Counted from the stretch's first letter, positions 31,386-40,354 are shown. The stretch is 64,000 nucleotides of DNA from an uncultured Oscillospiraceae bacterium (GCA_900540865.1 UQHH01000001.1:1-64000); one strand, 5' to 3'. Numbers and translations: made by a program. Notes: generated by a model not told the origin, from the sequence alone.

Positions 31386-34300
31386 TTATACAATATAGGA
31401 TGGGTCGAATTCGTACATGCCGTACTTATAGTGGCCCTGGCTGTTCTGGGAAGATTTGTCGCAGTAGAAGCCGGTGTTGTTGGTCACGCCAGCCAAATCA
31501 ATGTCCTGCGTCTGTTCGCCGTTCCCATTGTTGAAAATGATGCGGTCAAACTCGCTTGTATCGATGGTAGCGGAATAAATCGTCTCGCCAAAGCTGTTCT
31601 TGCCTACTGATACAAGCTCTACGCCCGGCCATTCATGGTTTTTGTTTTCGTCGGAATCTCTCCACGCATACAGGTAGACATTGGCCCAGTTTACACTGTT
31701 GGAGAAATAGATGGTAATTGTACCCTCCGGTCCAGGTCCGGGGCCGGGGCCAGGACCCGGGCCAGGAGTGGAGCCTTCAATATCGACTGGTTTTTCATTT
31801 GCGCCGTTGTCATTGAAAATTGCCTTCGTATAGACGCCAGCCGGAATTTCAATCGACGCGCCTGTCAGCGCAAGGCCGGGCCACACGCCCGTCTCGGCAA
31901 AGTTTTCCGGGCCGGGGTTGTAGCAATAGACGTGCGTGGGCGTAAAGCCCAAATCAGAGGGTACGGAAACCGTCGTCATAGCGATGTCGTACGTTCCGTT
32001 CTGGACATCCATAGAAGCCGACTGCATACGCGCAGAAACCTTCGGCGCGCCCTGCGGGTCGGTGCCTGTTTCCGGGCTGTCTACAAAAATAACGGAGGAA
32101 TACAGCCCACTGGGAACGGTAATGGAATACGTGTTTCCGTTTGCCGTCATCGGCTCGCCGGGCCATTCGGCGTTCTTCGTCTCGCCGTCGTAAAGATAGG
32201 CGTAAACGTCTGTCCCCCAGCTTGCGGGCTTATTGAGCGTGAGCGTAATATCATCACCGGGAATTACCGGGTCGGTCGGTTTGGTGGGGTCAGTCGGCGT
32301 GGAGCCCTCCACGTCATATTCCTCCTGATTTGTGCCGTCGTGGAAAATCGCTTTTGTATAAACGCCGGCTGGAACCGTAATGGAATTGCCTGTAATGGCG
32401 ATTCCGGGCCATACGTTCGTTTCGGCAAAGCTGTTCGGGTCAGGATTATAAAGGTACACGTGCGTCGGGGTAAAGCTGAGGCTGCCGGCTGTTACCGTGA
32501 CCTCTTCGATTGTGTAGGGAGCCTCAGTTACAGCGAGCTGCGCCGTCTGTACGCGCACCGCGATTTTAGGAGCGCCTGTGCCGTCAACCGCTTCATATGG
32601 GCTGTCAGAGAAGATGACCTTATCGTAAGCCGCGTCCTCGGGGACGGTAATGGTATAGGTATTGCCCGACTTCGTCATCGCTTCACCAGGCCATTCAGCG
32701 TTTTTACCGCCGCCGCCGTTGAAGAGGTAGGCATATACGTCGCTGCCCCAGCTTGCGGGCTTATTGAGCGTGAGCGTAATGCTGCCGCCGGGGGTTACGG
32801 TCGGTTTTTCCGTCGGGTCGGTAGATGTAGGAATCGTGGGAAGCTCCCCGCCGCCGACATATTTGCCGATGTCATACCGGGAACCCATTCCCGCAAGGAA
32901 TTTCTGGATTTCAAGGACGTCCGCCGTTTCAAGCTTGCCGTTGGCGTTTACGTCGCCCGCCGCGTAGGCGGTGCCATTGAGAACCAGCATGGATGCGAGG
33001 TGTTTCTGGATTTCAAGAACGTCGGCGAGCTTAACATAGCCGTCTCCGTTCACGTCGCCCAGCATGTATTTCGTTCCCGGGTCGGGATTGGTCGGTTTGG
33101 TCGGGTCTGTTTCTGTGGGCTTTGTCGGGTCGGTTTCCGTGGGCTTCGTCGGGTTGGACGGGTCGACGGGAGTTTCGTCCGTGCTGTAGCCGTAGTCCTT
33201 CCATTCTCCGTTCTGCCAAATCATCGAGCCGTTGAGCAGGAACCCGCCCTTTTCACGGTTCGCGGGCGTCGCCGCCGAACCGAAGTTTACGACTGTAGGC
33301 GGAACCGTTCTTCCGTCAAGGCCGGTTTTAACATGGCCTTCGTTGAATTTCACATAAGCAGAGCCGGAAACACCCGTAAGCTCCGCCTTATAAATGTTGC
33401 CGGAAACCTTTGTCATCTCAAAACCGGGGTATGCCTTAACGGCGGAACCGCCTGAGGTTTTGACAAAGCAGTAATATTCTGCCCACGTTTCATATCCGGT
33501 TGCGTCAAAGTAAACCGTGAGCTTGTCGCTCGAAAGCTTTTTGACAAATACATAGGTTTCTTCCGTCGTCCTCGTCCCGTCGGTCGCTGTAACCTTGACC
33601 GTAACCGAGGTGTTGGATTTGACGTTTTTGCCAATTACGACGCTCGTAGAGCCGGTAAAGGAAACGGGCTTGCCGCCGCTTACCGAGTAGGTGCCGGACT
33701 TAGCGTCCTGCAGGGATAGCGAAAGCGTCGCGGTTTCGGAGGTAAAGTTATAGTTGTTCGTATAATAGCCGGTCGAGTTACCAGTGTAGGTCGTCTTGTC
33801 GGAAGTGACCTTTTTGCCGTTTAAGGAAACGTTCGTAACCGGAGTCGTGTTCGTCTTGTTGTAGATGACAGCGACGGATTTCGCCGGAACAGAGCCTGTC
33901 AGCCTGCCGCCGGAAACAGTAAACGTACCGCCGCTCACCTGGTCTTTATAGGTGCCGTTCGCCATGGTGGACGTAAAGTTAATGGAAGCGTTGGAGCCGC
34001 CGAGGTTGACGATTACCATGCCGGACGTGCCGCGCTGTACATAGAACTGGCTGCCGGAAGCCGTAACCTTTTCCGACTGGCCCGCGAAATTGTTGCGGAA
34101 CTGGTTGACCGCGGCAACTGTTTTGTCCTGCCAGAGCGTATTGCCCGGGCCGCCTATCATTTCGTCGTATTTAATAAAGCCCGCGCTTTCGAGCTGCTCA
34201 TGCTCCGGGCGGCAGAACCACAGTGAGGTGGAGTCCTTACGCGCGCCGATGATTCCCCAGCCGAGCAGGAGCTGCTGGTGGGTAAGCTTCGTAGAGGAGC

Positions 34301-35327
34301 CGTCGCAAAAATTATCGTGGGATTCTACCCACGCGACGATGTCTTTTGCGGAAGCGCCTTCCGCGCTGTAGTTGACGACACCGGAGCTTGCGTTGCCGGA
34401 GGTAATGGCGCTCCTGACATTTGCGCCGAGCTGACTGTCGGTCATCTTGATATATTTTGAATAATCGTTCGTCTTGCAGGGTTTCAGTATCTCGCCGTAT
34501 ATGTAAGCGTCGGGCTTGATGCTCTTGATATAGCTTGTAATATTCGGCCAGAAGTTACTGGACGGACTGTCGGAGGGCAGCTCGATATGCTTCGCAGCAT
34601 CAAAACGGAAGCCGTCCGCGCCGCTGTCGAGGCATTCCTTGAGCAGGCTCTTGACATAATTCTGCACCTTCGTGCTTCCCGTATTGAGGTCGGGAAGGCC
34701 GCCGAGCGATTTCTGCGTCATATCGTTTCTGGTGTTGTCGTTGACATTGGAATTAACGACGTGCCACGCGCTCGAATCGAGACGCAAATCTTCGGGAATC
34801 TGCAGGTTTTTGGAATAAGACGCGCCGGTATCCCTCTGCGCCATGTGGTTTGCCACGATGTCGACAATTACCTTGACGCCGTAGGATTCGGCTACCTCAC
34901 ACATTTCTTTAAAATCTTCCTTCGTGCCCAGGCCGTTGCCGAGCTTGAAGTCGACGGGCTGGTAATACTTCCACCAGTCTATCATATATGACGCCGCGTT
35001 GTCGCCGTCCGCCTTAAAGGCAGTGGGCTGCACAGGCGAGACCTGTACGCTGCCGAAGCCCTGGGCGGCAATTTCCTTCATATATTTGGAAATATCGGTA
35101 AAGCGCCAGGTAAACGCCTGGAAAATGTTTCCGTCCTGTACATTGGACGGAAGATTGTAAGCGGCGGCGTTGCCCGCGGCAGACGCCGCTTCAGATACCG
35201 GCGCTCCGGTTCCCCCCGCCGTATCGGCTGCCGCCGAGGCAGACAGCGACGGGATAATCAGGCACCCCATCAGCATAGCCGCAGTAAGCAGGACGCTTAC
35301 AATGGATCTTCTCAATTTCATGTCCAT
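31386..35327 (-). CDS. Secreted GH13 alpha-amylase with internal dockerin and C-terminal starch-binding modules
   Basis: Extracellular alpha-amylase of about 1313 residues. AGGAGG lies 4 bases before the ATG at 35325-35327 and 10 before a second ATG two codons on; both give a signal peptide ending near SLSASAAA. GH13 domain (residues about 60-490, closest in look to the AmyE type): VDIVANHMA, nucleophile Asp243 in GFRFDAAKH, acid/base Glu279 in YIYGEIL, Asp338 in VESHDN. Then beta-rich modules (about 500-715), a Thr/Pro linker, a type I dockerin (about 755-822) with two calcium loops starting DVNGDGYVKLADV and DVNANGKLETADV, and three CBM25/26-like units with WPG motifs, two of them tandem copies. 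A Gly-Pro linker precedes the last. Probably part of a starch-degrading amylosome. Confidence 0.93.
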   Translation of the reverse strand: MDMKLRRSIVSVLLTAAMLMGCLIIPSLSASAAADTAGGTGAPVSEAASAAGNAAAYNLPSNVQDGNIFQAFTWRFTDISKYMKEIAAQGFGSVQVSPVQPTAFKADGDNAASYMIDWWKYYQPVDFKLGNGLGTKEDFKEMCEVAESYGVKVIVDIVANHMAQRDTGASYSKNLQIPEDLRLDSSAWHVVNSNVNDNTRNDMTQKSLGGLPDLNTGSTKVQNYVKSLLKECLDSGADGFRFDAAKHIELPSDSPSSNFWPNITSYIKSIKPDAYIYGEILKPCKTNDYSKYIKMTDSQLGANVRSAITSGNASSGVVNYSAEGASAKDIVAWVESHDNFCDGSSTKLTHQQLLLGWGIIGARKDSTSLWFCRPEHEQLESAGFIKYDEMIGGPGNTLWQDKTVAAVNQFRNNFAGQSEKVTASGSQFYVQRGTSGMVIVNLGGSNASINFTSTMANGTYKDQVSGGTFTVSGGRLTGSVPAKSVAVIYNKTNTTPVTNVSLNGKKVTSDKTTYTGNSTGYYTNNYNFTSETATLSLSLQDAKSGTYSVSGGKPVSFTGSTSVVIGKNVKSNTSVTVKVTATDGTRTTEETYVFVKKLSSDKLTVYFDATGYETWAEYYCFVKTSGGSAVKAYPGFEMTKVSGNIYKAELTGVSGSAYVKFNEGHVKTGLDGRTVPPTVVNFGSAATPANREKGGFLLNGSMIWQNGEWKDYGYSTDETPVDPSNPTKPTETDPTKPTETDPTKPTNPDPGTKYMLGDVNGDGYVKLADVLEIQKHLASMLVLNGTAYAAGDVNANGKLETADVLEIQKFLAGMGSRYDIGKYVGGGELPTIPTSTDPTEKPTVTPGGSITLTLNKPASWGSDVYAYLFNGGGGKNAEWPGEAMTKSGNTYTITVPEDAAYDKVIFSDSPYEAVDGTGAPKIAVRVQTAQLAVTEAPYTIEEVTVTAGSLSFTPTHVYLYNPDPNSFAETNVWPGIAITGNSITVPAGVYTKAIFHDGTNQEEYDVEGSTPTDPTKPTDPVIPGDDITLTLNKPASWGTDVYAYLYDGETKNAEWPGEPMTANGNTYSITVPSGLYSSVIFVDSPETGTDPQGAPKVSARMQSASMDVQNGTYDIAMTTVSVPSDLGFTPTHVYCYNPGPENFAETGVWPGLALTGASIEIPAGVYTKAIFNDNGANEKPVDIEGSTPGPGPGPGPGPGPEGTITIYFSNSVNWANVYLYAWRDSDENKNHEWPGVELVSVGKNSFGETIYSATIDTSEFDRIIFNNGNGEQTQDIDLAGVTNNTGFYCDKSSQNSQGHYKYGMYEFDPSYIV
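31728..31764. repeat. Gly-Pro codon repeat (linker)
   Basis: GGNCCN-type hexamers encode about six Gly-Pro pairs in the linker before the last starch-binding module. Such repeats can change length by slippage. Confidence 0.7.
31767..32783 (-). repeat. Tandem duplication of a starch-binding module pair in the amylase gene
   Basis: Two units of about 0.5 kb (32295-32783 and 31767-32252) encode nearly parallel proteins: both start ITLTLNKPASWG(S/T)DVYAYL, pass through FTPTHVYxYNPxPxxFAET and end near (Y/P)D(V/I)EGSTP. This points to an internal duplication that raised the number of starch-binding units. Confidence 0.8.
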
Positions 35328-35372
35328 TATTCCTCCTAAAAATTTGAAATCCGCGTAATTCCACGCATCTAA

Positions 35373-35401
35373 ATTATAAATCAGATACAAATTCACTTCA
35401 A
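35373..35401 (-). promoter_or_regulatory. Sigma-A promoter of the larger amylase gene
   Basis: Minus-strand TTGAAG (35396-35401) and a perfect TATAAT (35373-35378) are 17 bases apart, 46 bases before the ATG. Confidence 0.8.
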
Positions 35402-35416
35402 TAAAACAAAAAGGAA

Positions 35417-35454
35417 ATAGGCATTTTTATAGGTCGATTTGTAGGAATGCCTAT
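35417..35454 (-). promoter_or_regulatory. Inverted repeat with shared CGATTTGTA motif upstream of the larger amylase promoter
   Basis: Nine-base arms ATAGGCATT (35417-35425) and AATGCCTAT (35446-35454) enclose the plus-strand motif CGATTTGTAGGAATG (35435-35449). The motif agrees at 13 of 15 positions with one at 38779-38793 upstream of the other amylase, also inside an inverted repeat. A regulator binding site is the likely reading; it sits 16 to 53 bases upstream of the -35 box. Confidence 0.5.
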
Positions 35455-35593
35455 ATCTGCCATCCTTTTCTTGTCTCTATTCAACAAACAAAAGCCAAAT
35501 TGTAATCCATTACATTAATTTTAGGGTTTTAACGGCTATTTTTTTCCCGTTAATTTGTACAGAATCCAAAAATAGAAATTTACAGTTTCCGCG

Positions 35594-35624
35594 AAGAAAG
35601 GGCCGCGCAAAAGTGCGCGGCCCC
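35594..35624 (-). terminator. Terminator of the smaller amylase gene
   Basis: GGGCCGCGCA pairs perfectly with TGCGCGGCCC (35600-35609 with 35614-35623); the minus-strand 3' side is TTTCTT. It lies about 58 bases past the amylase stop and separates the two amylase genes into independent units. Confidence 0.75.
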
Positions 35625-35681
35625 AAAATAATCACTGTTGTTTTTTGGTATTCGTCATAATAACGAAACCCGATTGTAACG

Positions 35682-38600
35682 TCAGTTTAGTCCCGTATAT
35701 GGCTTTTTCGTGCAGTTGAAACCGTTATTTGTGCCGACTGGGGTGTAAATCATGTTCGGTTCCTCAAGCGCGAGATTCATCGACTGCTTGGTTCCATTGT
35801 TAAAGATAACGGTGCTGAACACGCCGTCGTCGTACTCCAGCGAATAAACCTTGTTGCCCGCGGCGTTCGTGCCTTCAAGCGTCATTTTTTGACCCGGCCA
35901 CGGCTTATTTTTATTGTCGTTGGAATCGTACATATAGCAGTTTGCTTTGGTCCAGCCAAGCGTGTTCTCAAAGTATATTTTCGGTTTTTGGTAATTCGGG
36001 TACTCTCCGGGCTCCGTCCAAATACCGTACTCCCCGTTTGTGTCCTTAGCGGCTGTAACCATCTTTCCGTAATGCTCAGGCGTGACGGTAATGTCGCTCG
36101 TCTGCGCCTTGCCGTCCGGGTCGTCATTGTTATTGAAGATAAGCACGTCTCCCTCAACAGGAATGACAGCCTTATACATCTTCCCGTCTTCGCTTTCCAC
36201 TTTTTCCATCTTGATGCCAGGCCATTCGGTAATCAAGCCGCCCACGCTCTTAAAGCAATGGACATAGACTTCCTTCCAGCCCAGGTCTTTGTTGTTAAAG
36301 TAGATGGTGTATTCGGTGGGTTCTTCAGGGTCAACGACAGGTTTTCCAATTTCATATGGTACTTCCATCTTCGCATGATATTTCTGAAGCCAGATGACAT
36401 CCTGAATGTTGACCGTACCGTTCGCGTCGATGTCGGCGGCCTTCTTCCCATCCTCAGTGAGGACAAGTACCTTAGCGATTGCTTTCTGCATGGTGATGCA
36501 GTCCGCAATTTCCAGCTTTCCGTTACCGTCAGCGTCGCCCAAAGCATATTTGGGGCATGCGGACGGGTCGGGTTTCGGCAGCTCATTTTGGCTCAGGTCG
36601 CGCCATGCGCCGTCTGTCCAGGCCATCGTGCCGATGATTTCAAAGCCGCCCGCTTCCCTGTTTGCGGGAACCGTCGCCGGGCCGTAATCAAGCACGGTCG
36701 GAGGAATCGTCCTGCCGTCGAGGCCGGTCGTTACCGGGCCTTCGTTGAATTTAACAGTTGCTTTTGTAACGCCGGGGATTTCTACTTTGTAGAAGGTCGT
36801 TCCCTGAACCGGCTCCATTTTGAGTCCAGGATATTCAGCAAGCTCCTTACCGTTTTCATCCTTTGCATAGCACCAGATTCCGGTGTCTTTGTCCCAGTCT
36901 TCGTTGCCTTCGGCATTGAAGTAAGCGACTACTTTAGCGTTCGGGTCTTTCTTAAAGAATTGGTAGGTTTCCGTCGTCGTACCCGCGGCGTTCGTCGCGG
37001 TGACCGTAACGGGAACTCTTGTATCGAACGCGGCGCCGGAGCCGATTGTGATTTCCTTCGTACCTGTGAAGGAAACAGGCGCCGCGCCGTTTACGGAGTA
37101 AGTACCGCTCTGCGCGTCGTTGAGCGTAAGCTTCACCTTCGCGGTATCGCCCGCGAAATTAAGCGCGCTGTCGCCGTCAATTGTTTTGCCGCCGAACTCA
37201 ACCGTCGCAGTCGGGGTCGTAAACGTTTTGTTATAGATAACGGCAACGGATTTTGCCGGAACGGAACCTGTCAGCTTTCCGCCGGAAACGGTAAACTGGC
37301 CGCCGCTTACCTGGTCGGTGTAGGTGCCGTTTTTCATGGTTACGTTTGCGTTGATGGCCGCGGCGCTTGCCGCGAGGTTTACGATAACCATGCCTTCCGT
37401 TCCGCGCTGGACGTAGAACTGGCCGCCGTCAGAAGTGACGGTTTCGTCCTGGCCTTCGAACGCGTTGCGGAATTTGTTGATTTCGGTAACCGTCTTGTCC
37501 TGCCAGAGCAGGTCGCCGGGGCCGCCCATCAGTTCGTCATAAGCGATGGTCTTGGCGCCGTTAGACATGCCGAGCGTTCCATGCTCCGGGCGGACGAGGT
37601 AAAGCGCCGTGGAGCCTTTTCTGGCGCCGATAATACCCCAGCCGAGCAGAAGCTGCTGGTCTGTCATGGTATTTGTGCCGCCTGAAATGTAGTTGTCGTG
37701 CGACTCAATCCACGTTACGAGGTTGTCAGGCGTGGTCGTTGTAACGGAATATGTACCGATATTGCCGGCAGACGTGCCCTTGGCCGTGCTGCGTACACGG
37801 TTGCCGTAGGAGCTGTCGGTCAAGTTGATGTACTTTGTGTAGTTTTCTGTGTCTGTAGCATACGGGGCAAGAATTTCACCGTAAATGTATACGTCGGGCT
37901 TAATGCTCTTTGCATAATTTGTAATGTTCGGCCAGAAATCGCTTGCATACTCGACGCCGTTATATGCTTTGTCGGTAGGCAGCTCGATATGCTTCGCCGC
38001 GTCAAAACGGAAGCCGTCTGCGCCGAGGTCGAGGCATTCCTTGAGGAGGCTCTTAACATAATCCTGAACCTTTTCGTTTCCTGTGTTGAGGTCCGGAAGG
38101 CCGCTTAACCTTCTCTGTGTCATGTAATAACGGTTTGCGTCGGATACCGCGCCGTTTACATTATGCCAGCAGTCCGCGTCCGTGCGCAAATCATCGATAA
38201 CCGCGGGATGTCTTTTGCCGTCTCCGCCCGTATCGGACTGAGCCATGTGGTTTGCGACAATATCGACGATAATTTTAACGCCGTATTTTTTTGCCGTATC
38301 GCACATATTTTCAAAATCCTTCTTTGTTCCGAGCACATTGCCAATCTCAAAATTGATTGGCTGGTAGAGCGCCCACCAGTCGCACGCATAGGACGCGACG
38401 TTGATGGTCGGTTTGCTGCCCTGTACAGGCGAAACCTGAACGCTTGTAAAGCCTGCGTCAGCAATATCCTTCATATAGCGGTCGACATCGTTAAAATGCC
38501 AGTTGAACGCATGCAGAATATTGCCGTCCTGTACATTCGACGCCAATTTGTAGGCAGCCGCGTTGTCAGCCTGTGCAGCCGTCGTGTCTTCCGTCGGCGC

Positions 38601-38684
38601 AGCCGCTGACGCTGTAGGTACAACGATACAGCTTACAAGCATCATGACTGCAAGAAGTACACTGATTGCCGATTTCTTGAACAT
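35682..38684 (-). CDS. Secreted GH13 alpha-amylase with internal dockerin and two starch-binding-type modules
   Basis: Extracellular alpha-amylase of 1000 residues from the ATG at 38682-38684, which has GGAGG eight bases upstream; the longer frame adds 12 residues without a ribosome site. Signal peptide FKKSAISVLLAVMMLVSCIV ends near PTASAAA. GH13 catalytic residues: Asp228 (GFRFDAAKH), Glu270 (YIYGEIL), Asp330 (IESHDN). After beta-sandwich modules (about 490-700) comes a type I dockerin (about 712-781) with loops starting DADGNGKLEIADC and DIDANGTVNIQDV, then two modules with EWPG and PWPG motifs and IFNNN ends, as in CBM25/26. It is a paralogue of the larger amylase, alignable over the first 700 residues. 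The dockerin implies docking to a cohesin scaffold encoded elsewhere. Confidence 0.93.
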   Translation of the reverse strand: MFKKSAISVLLAVMMLVSCIVVPTASAAAPTEDTTAAQADNAAAYKLASNVQDGNILHAFNWHFNDVDRYMKDIADAGFTSVQVSPVQGSKPTINVASYACDWWALYQPINFEIGNVLGTKKDFENMCDTAKKYGVKIIVDIVANHMAQSDTGGDGKRHPAVIDDLRTDADCWHNVNGAVSDANRYYMTQRRLSGLPDLNTGNEKVQDYVKSLLKECLDLGADGFRFDAAKHIELPTDKAYNGVEYASDFWPNITNYAKSIKPDVYIYGEILAPYATDTENYTKYINLTDSSYGNRVRSTAKGTSAGNIGTYSVTTTTPDNLVTWIESHDNYISGGTNTMTDQQLLLGWGIIGARKGSTALYLVRPEHGTLGMSNGAKTIAYDELMGGPGDLLWQDKTVTEINKFRNAFEGQDETVTSDGGQFYVQRGTEGMVIVNLAASAAAINANVTMKNGTYTDQVSGGQFTVSGGKLTGSVPAKSVAVIYNKTFTTPTATVEFGGKTIDGDSALNFAGDTAKVKLTLNDAQSGTYSVNGAAPVSFTGTKEITIGSGAAFDTRVPVTVTATNAAGTTTETYQFFKKDPNAKVVAYFNAEGNEDWDKDTGIWCYAKDENGKELAEYPGLKMEPVQGTTFYKVEIPGVTKATVKFNEGPVTTGLDGRTIPPTVLDYGPATVPANREAGGFEIIGTMAWTDGAWRDLSQNELPKPDPSACPKYALGDADGNGKLEIADCITMQKAIAKVLVLTEDGKKAADIDANGTVNIQDVIWLQKYHAKMEVPYEIGKPVVDPEEPTEYTIYFNNKDLGWKEVYVHCFKSVGGLITEWPGIKMEKVESEDGKMYKAVIPVEGDVLIFNNNDDPDGKAQTSDITVTPEHYGKMVTAAKDTNGEYGIWTEPGEYPNYQKPKIYFENTLGWTKANCYMYDSNDNKNKPWPGQKMTLEGTNAAGNKVYSLEYDDGVFSTVIFNNGTKQSMNLALEEPNMIYTPVGTNNGFNCTKKPYTGLN

Positions 38685-38728
38685 CTTGATAACCTCCAAT
38701 AAATTTTTGTTGAATTTCAACGCATATC

Positions 38729-38757
38729 ATTATATACTAAATTTTTTTAATATTCAA
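38729..38757 (-). promoter_or_regulatory. Sigma-A promoter of the smaller amylase gene
   Basis: Minus-strand TTGAAT (38752-38757) and a perfect TATAAT (38729-38734) are 17 bases apart, 45 bases before the ATG. Confidence 0.8.
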
Positions 38758-38767
38758 TAAAAATAAG

Positions 38768-38804
38768 CGCATTTTAACCGATTTGTACGATTGGTTAAAA
38801 TGCG
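38768..38804 (-). promoter_or_regulatory. 12-bp inverted repeat with shared CGATTTGTA motif: operator and/or his operon terminator
   Basis: CGCATTTTAACC (38768-38779) and GGTTAAAATGCG (38793-38804) are perfect complements around 13 bases; the plus-strand motif CGATTTGTACGATTG (38779-38793) recurs upstream of the other amylase. On the minus strand the repeat is followed by TTATTTTTATTG, so it could also end the his operon, whose last stop is 36 bases before it. It lies 11 bases upstream of the amylase -35 box. Both roles may apply. Confidence 0.55.
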
Positions 38805-38839
38805 TTAAAAATTATATAAAAGTTGTACAAAATCAAATC

Positions 38840-39169
38840 TCAGGTATTTTTATCCACCTGATGAAAGGTTTTAAGATTCCCCGACTTATTACTCCTTTTG
38901 TCAAGCTCCGCGAGAACCTCGTCGATTTTTATCCCCTGGTCAACCATCAGGACTGTCAGATGGTAAAGCAAATCAGAGATTTCCAGAACCGTTTCCTTGT
39001 TGTCCCCATTCTTCGCGGCGATAATGGTTTCTGAGCATTCTTCCCCGCATTTTTTCAGGATTTTATCGGTACCCTTCTCGAACAGGTAGCAGGTATAAGA
39101 GCCCTCGGCGGGGTGCTCCTTTCTTTCAACTACCGTATTGTAAAGGTCGTAAAGCACATTTTCGTACAT
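38840..39169 (-). CDS. hisE: Phosphoribosyl-ATP diphosphatase
   Basis: Second step of histidine synthesis, hydrolysing PR-ATP to PR-AMP. The 109 residues contain SYTCYLFEKGTDKILKKCGE and EISDLLYHLTVLMVDQG, with the metal-binding E-E-x-x-E/D pattern of HisE (EECSETIIAA). Last gene of the his operon. HisI and HisE are separate proteins here, not fused. Confidence 0.95.
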   Translation of the reverse strand: MYENVLYDLYNTVVERKEHPAEGSYTCYLFEKGTDKILKKCGEECSETIIAAKNGDNKETVLEISDLLYHLTVLMVDQGIKIDEVLAELDKRSNKSGNLKTFHQVDKNT

Positions 39170-39197
39170 TTGGCGTTCCTCGCTTTTTATGTGTATT

Positions 39198-39518
39198 TCA
39201 CTTTAGTTTCGTGTAAAAACAGGAGTGGTTCCCCGTATGGCAGGCACTGCCCGTCTGCTCGACCGTAATCAAAAGGGTATCGTCGTCGCAGTCGCCGTAA
39301 ATATCCAGCACCTTTTGCAGGTGGCCGGAGGTCGCGCCCTTGTTCCAGAGCTCCTGCCTTGAACGGCTGTAAAACCAGGTATAGCCGGTCTCGAAGGTCT
39401 TCTGCATCGACTCCCGGCTCATATAGGCCAGCATCAGCACCTCTCCCGTCGATTTTTCCTGGATAACCGCCGGAATCAACTCGCTTTTCTGAAAAAACTT
39501 ATCAAAATTTATTTCCAT
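39198..39518 (-). CDS. hisI: Phosphoribosyl-AMP cyclohydrolase
   Basis: Opens the adenine ring of PR-AMP (third step). The zinc and magnesium ligands are visible in DIYGDCDDDTLLI and in GSACHTGNHSCFY; YTWFYSRSRQELWNKG is the family core. Length 106 is that of monofunctional HisI. It lies 28 bases before hisE. Confidence 0.96.
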   Translation of the reverse strand: MEINFDKFFQKSELIPAVIQEKSTGEVLMLAYMSRESMQKTFETGYTWFYSRSRQELWNKGATSGHLQKVLDIYGDCDDDTLLITVEQTGSACHTGNHSCFYTKLK

Positions 39519-39536
39519 GTATGTTTCTCCCTGTAT

Positions 39537-40265
39537 TCAATCCGCGTCGGCGCGTTTGCCGACCTCGATTGCCGCGCGCAGGTCGAGATCGCCCGTATAT
39601 ACGGCCTTGCCCGCAATTGCGCCGTAAATGTCGAGCTCCGCGAGATTGATAATGTCCTTTAGGTTACCGACGCCGCCGCTTGCGATAATGTCGCAGGATA
39701 CGGCAGTCTTCAGCTCGTCGAGCTGGTTTAGGTTCGGCCCCGAAAGCATGCCGTCCTTTGAAATGTCGGTAAAAATAATCTTGCTTACGCCGATATTTTC
39801 CATACGCTTTGCAAGCTCGACAAAACCGACCTCAGCGTCGTCCGTCCAGCCCTCCGCGCGGACGATGCCGTCCTTCGCGTCGATGCCCACGGCAACGCGC
39901 TCGCCGTATTTTCTTACGGCCTCTTTGACAAACGCCGGATTTTTCACCGCCGCGGAGCCCAAAATCACGCGGTCGATTCCGTTTTTCAGGTAAAACTCCA
40001 CCGCTTCCAAATCACGTATGCCGCCGCCGACCTCAATTTTCATCGTTACGGCGCCGCGTACCTTCAAAATGGTTTCTTCATTGACGCGCCTGCCGTCCTT
40101 TGCGCCGTCGAGGTCTACCATATGGAGCCAGGCGGCCCCCTGGTTATAAAAATCCCGCGCTGTGGCGACAGGGTCTTCAGCGACCTTGTGCGCTGTGGCG
40201 TAATCGCCCATCATCAGCCGTACGCAGTTGCCGTCTTTTATGTCGATTGCAGGTATGACGAACAT
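39537..40265 (-). CDS. hisA: ProFAR isomerase HisA
   Basis: TIM-barrel isomerase of the fourth histidine step. It starts MFVIPAIDIKDGNCVRLMMG with the catalytic Asp in AIDIKDG; the second Asp lies in IIFTDISKDGMLSGPN. Phosphate loops KIEVGGGIRD and IIASGGVGNL are intact. Length 242. It precedes hisI by 18 bases and follows hisB; its product goes to the HisH-HisF enzyme encoded apart at 21.4 kb. Confidence 0.96.
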   Translation of the reverse strand: MFVIPAIDIKDGNCVRLMMGDYATAHKVAEDPVATARDFYNQGAAWLHMVDLDGAKDGRRVNEETILKVRGAVTMKIEVGGGIRDLEAVEFYLKNGIDRVILGSAAVKNPAFVKEAVRKYGERVAVGIDAKDGIVRAEGWTDDAEVGFVELAKRMENIGVSKIIFTDISKDGMLSGPNLNQLDELKTAVSCDIIASGGVGNLKDIINLAELDIYGAIAGKAVYTGDLDLRAAIEVGKRADAD

Positions 40266-40354
40266 AATGCATTCCTCCCAAATCTATTCTATAACAACAC
40301 GGCGCTCAATTGCCGCATTACGGCGCCGCGCGCTTTATACGTTTTATTCGATAT

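Noticed and set aside
31635..33455. 606-codon plus-strand open frame opposite the larger amylase
   Set aside because: It is an antisense shadow of a GC-rich coding region; the minus-strand frame has signal peptide, catalytic and dockerin motifs.
35889..37685. 598-codon plus-strand open frame opposite the smaller amylase
   Set aside because: Same reason: antisense of a gene with clear motifs, and no ribosome site or known domain.
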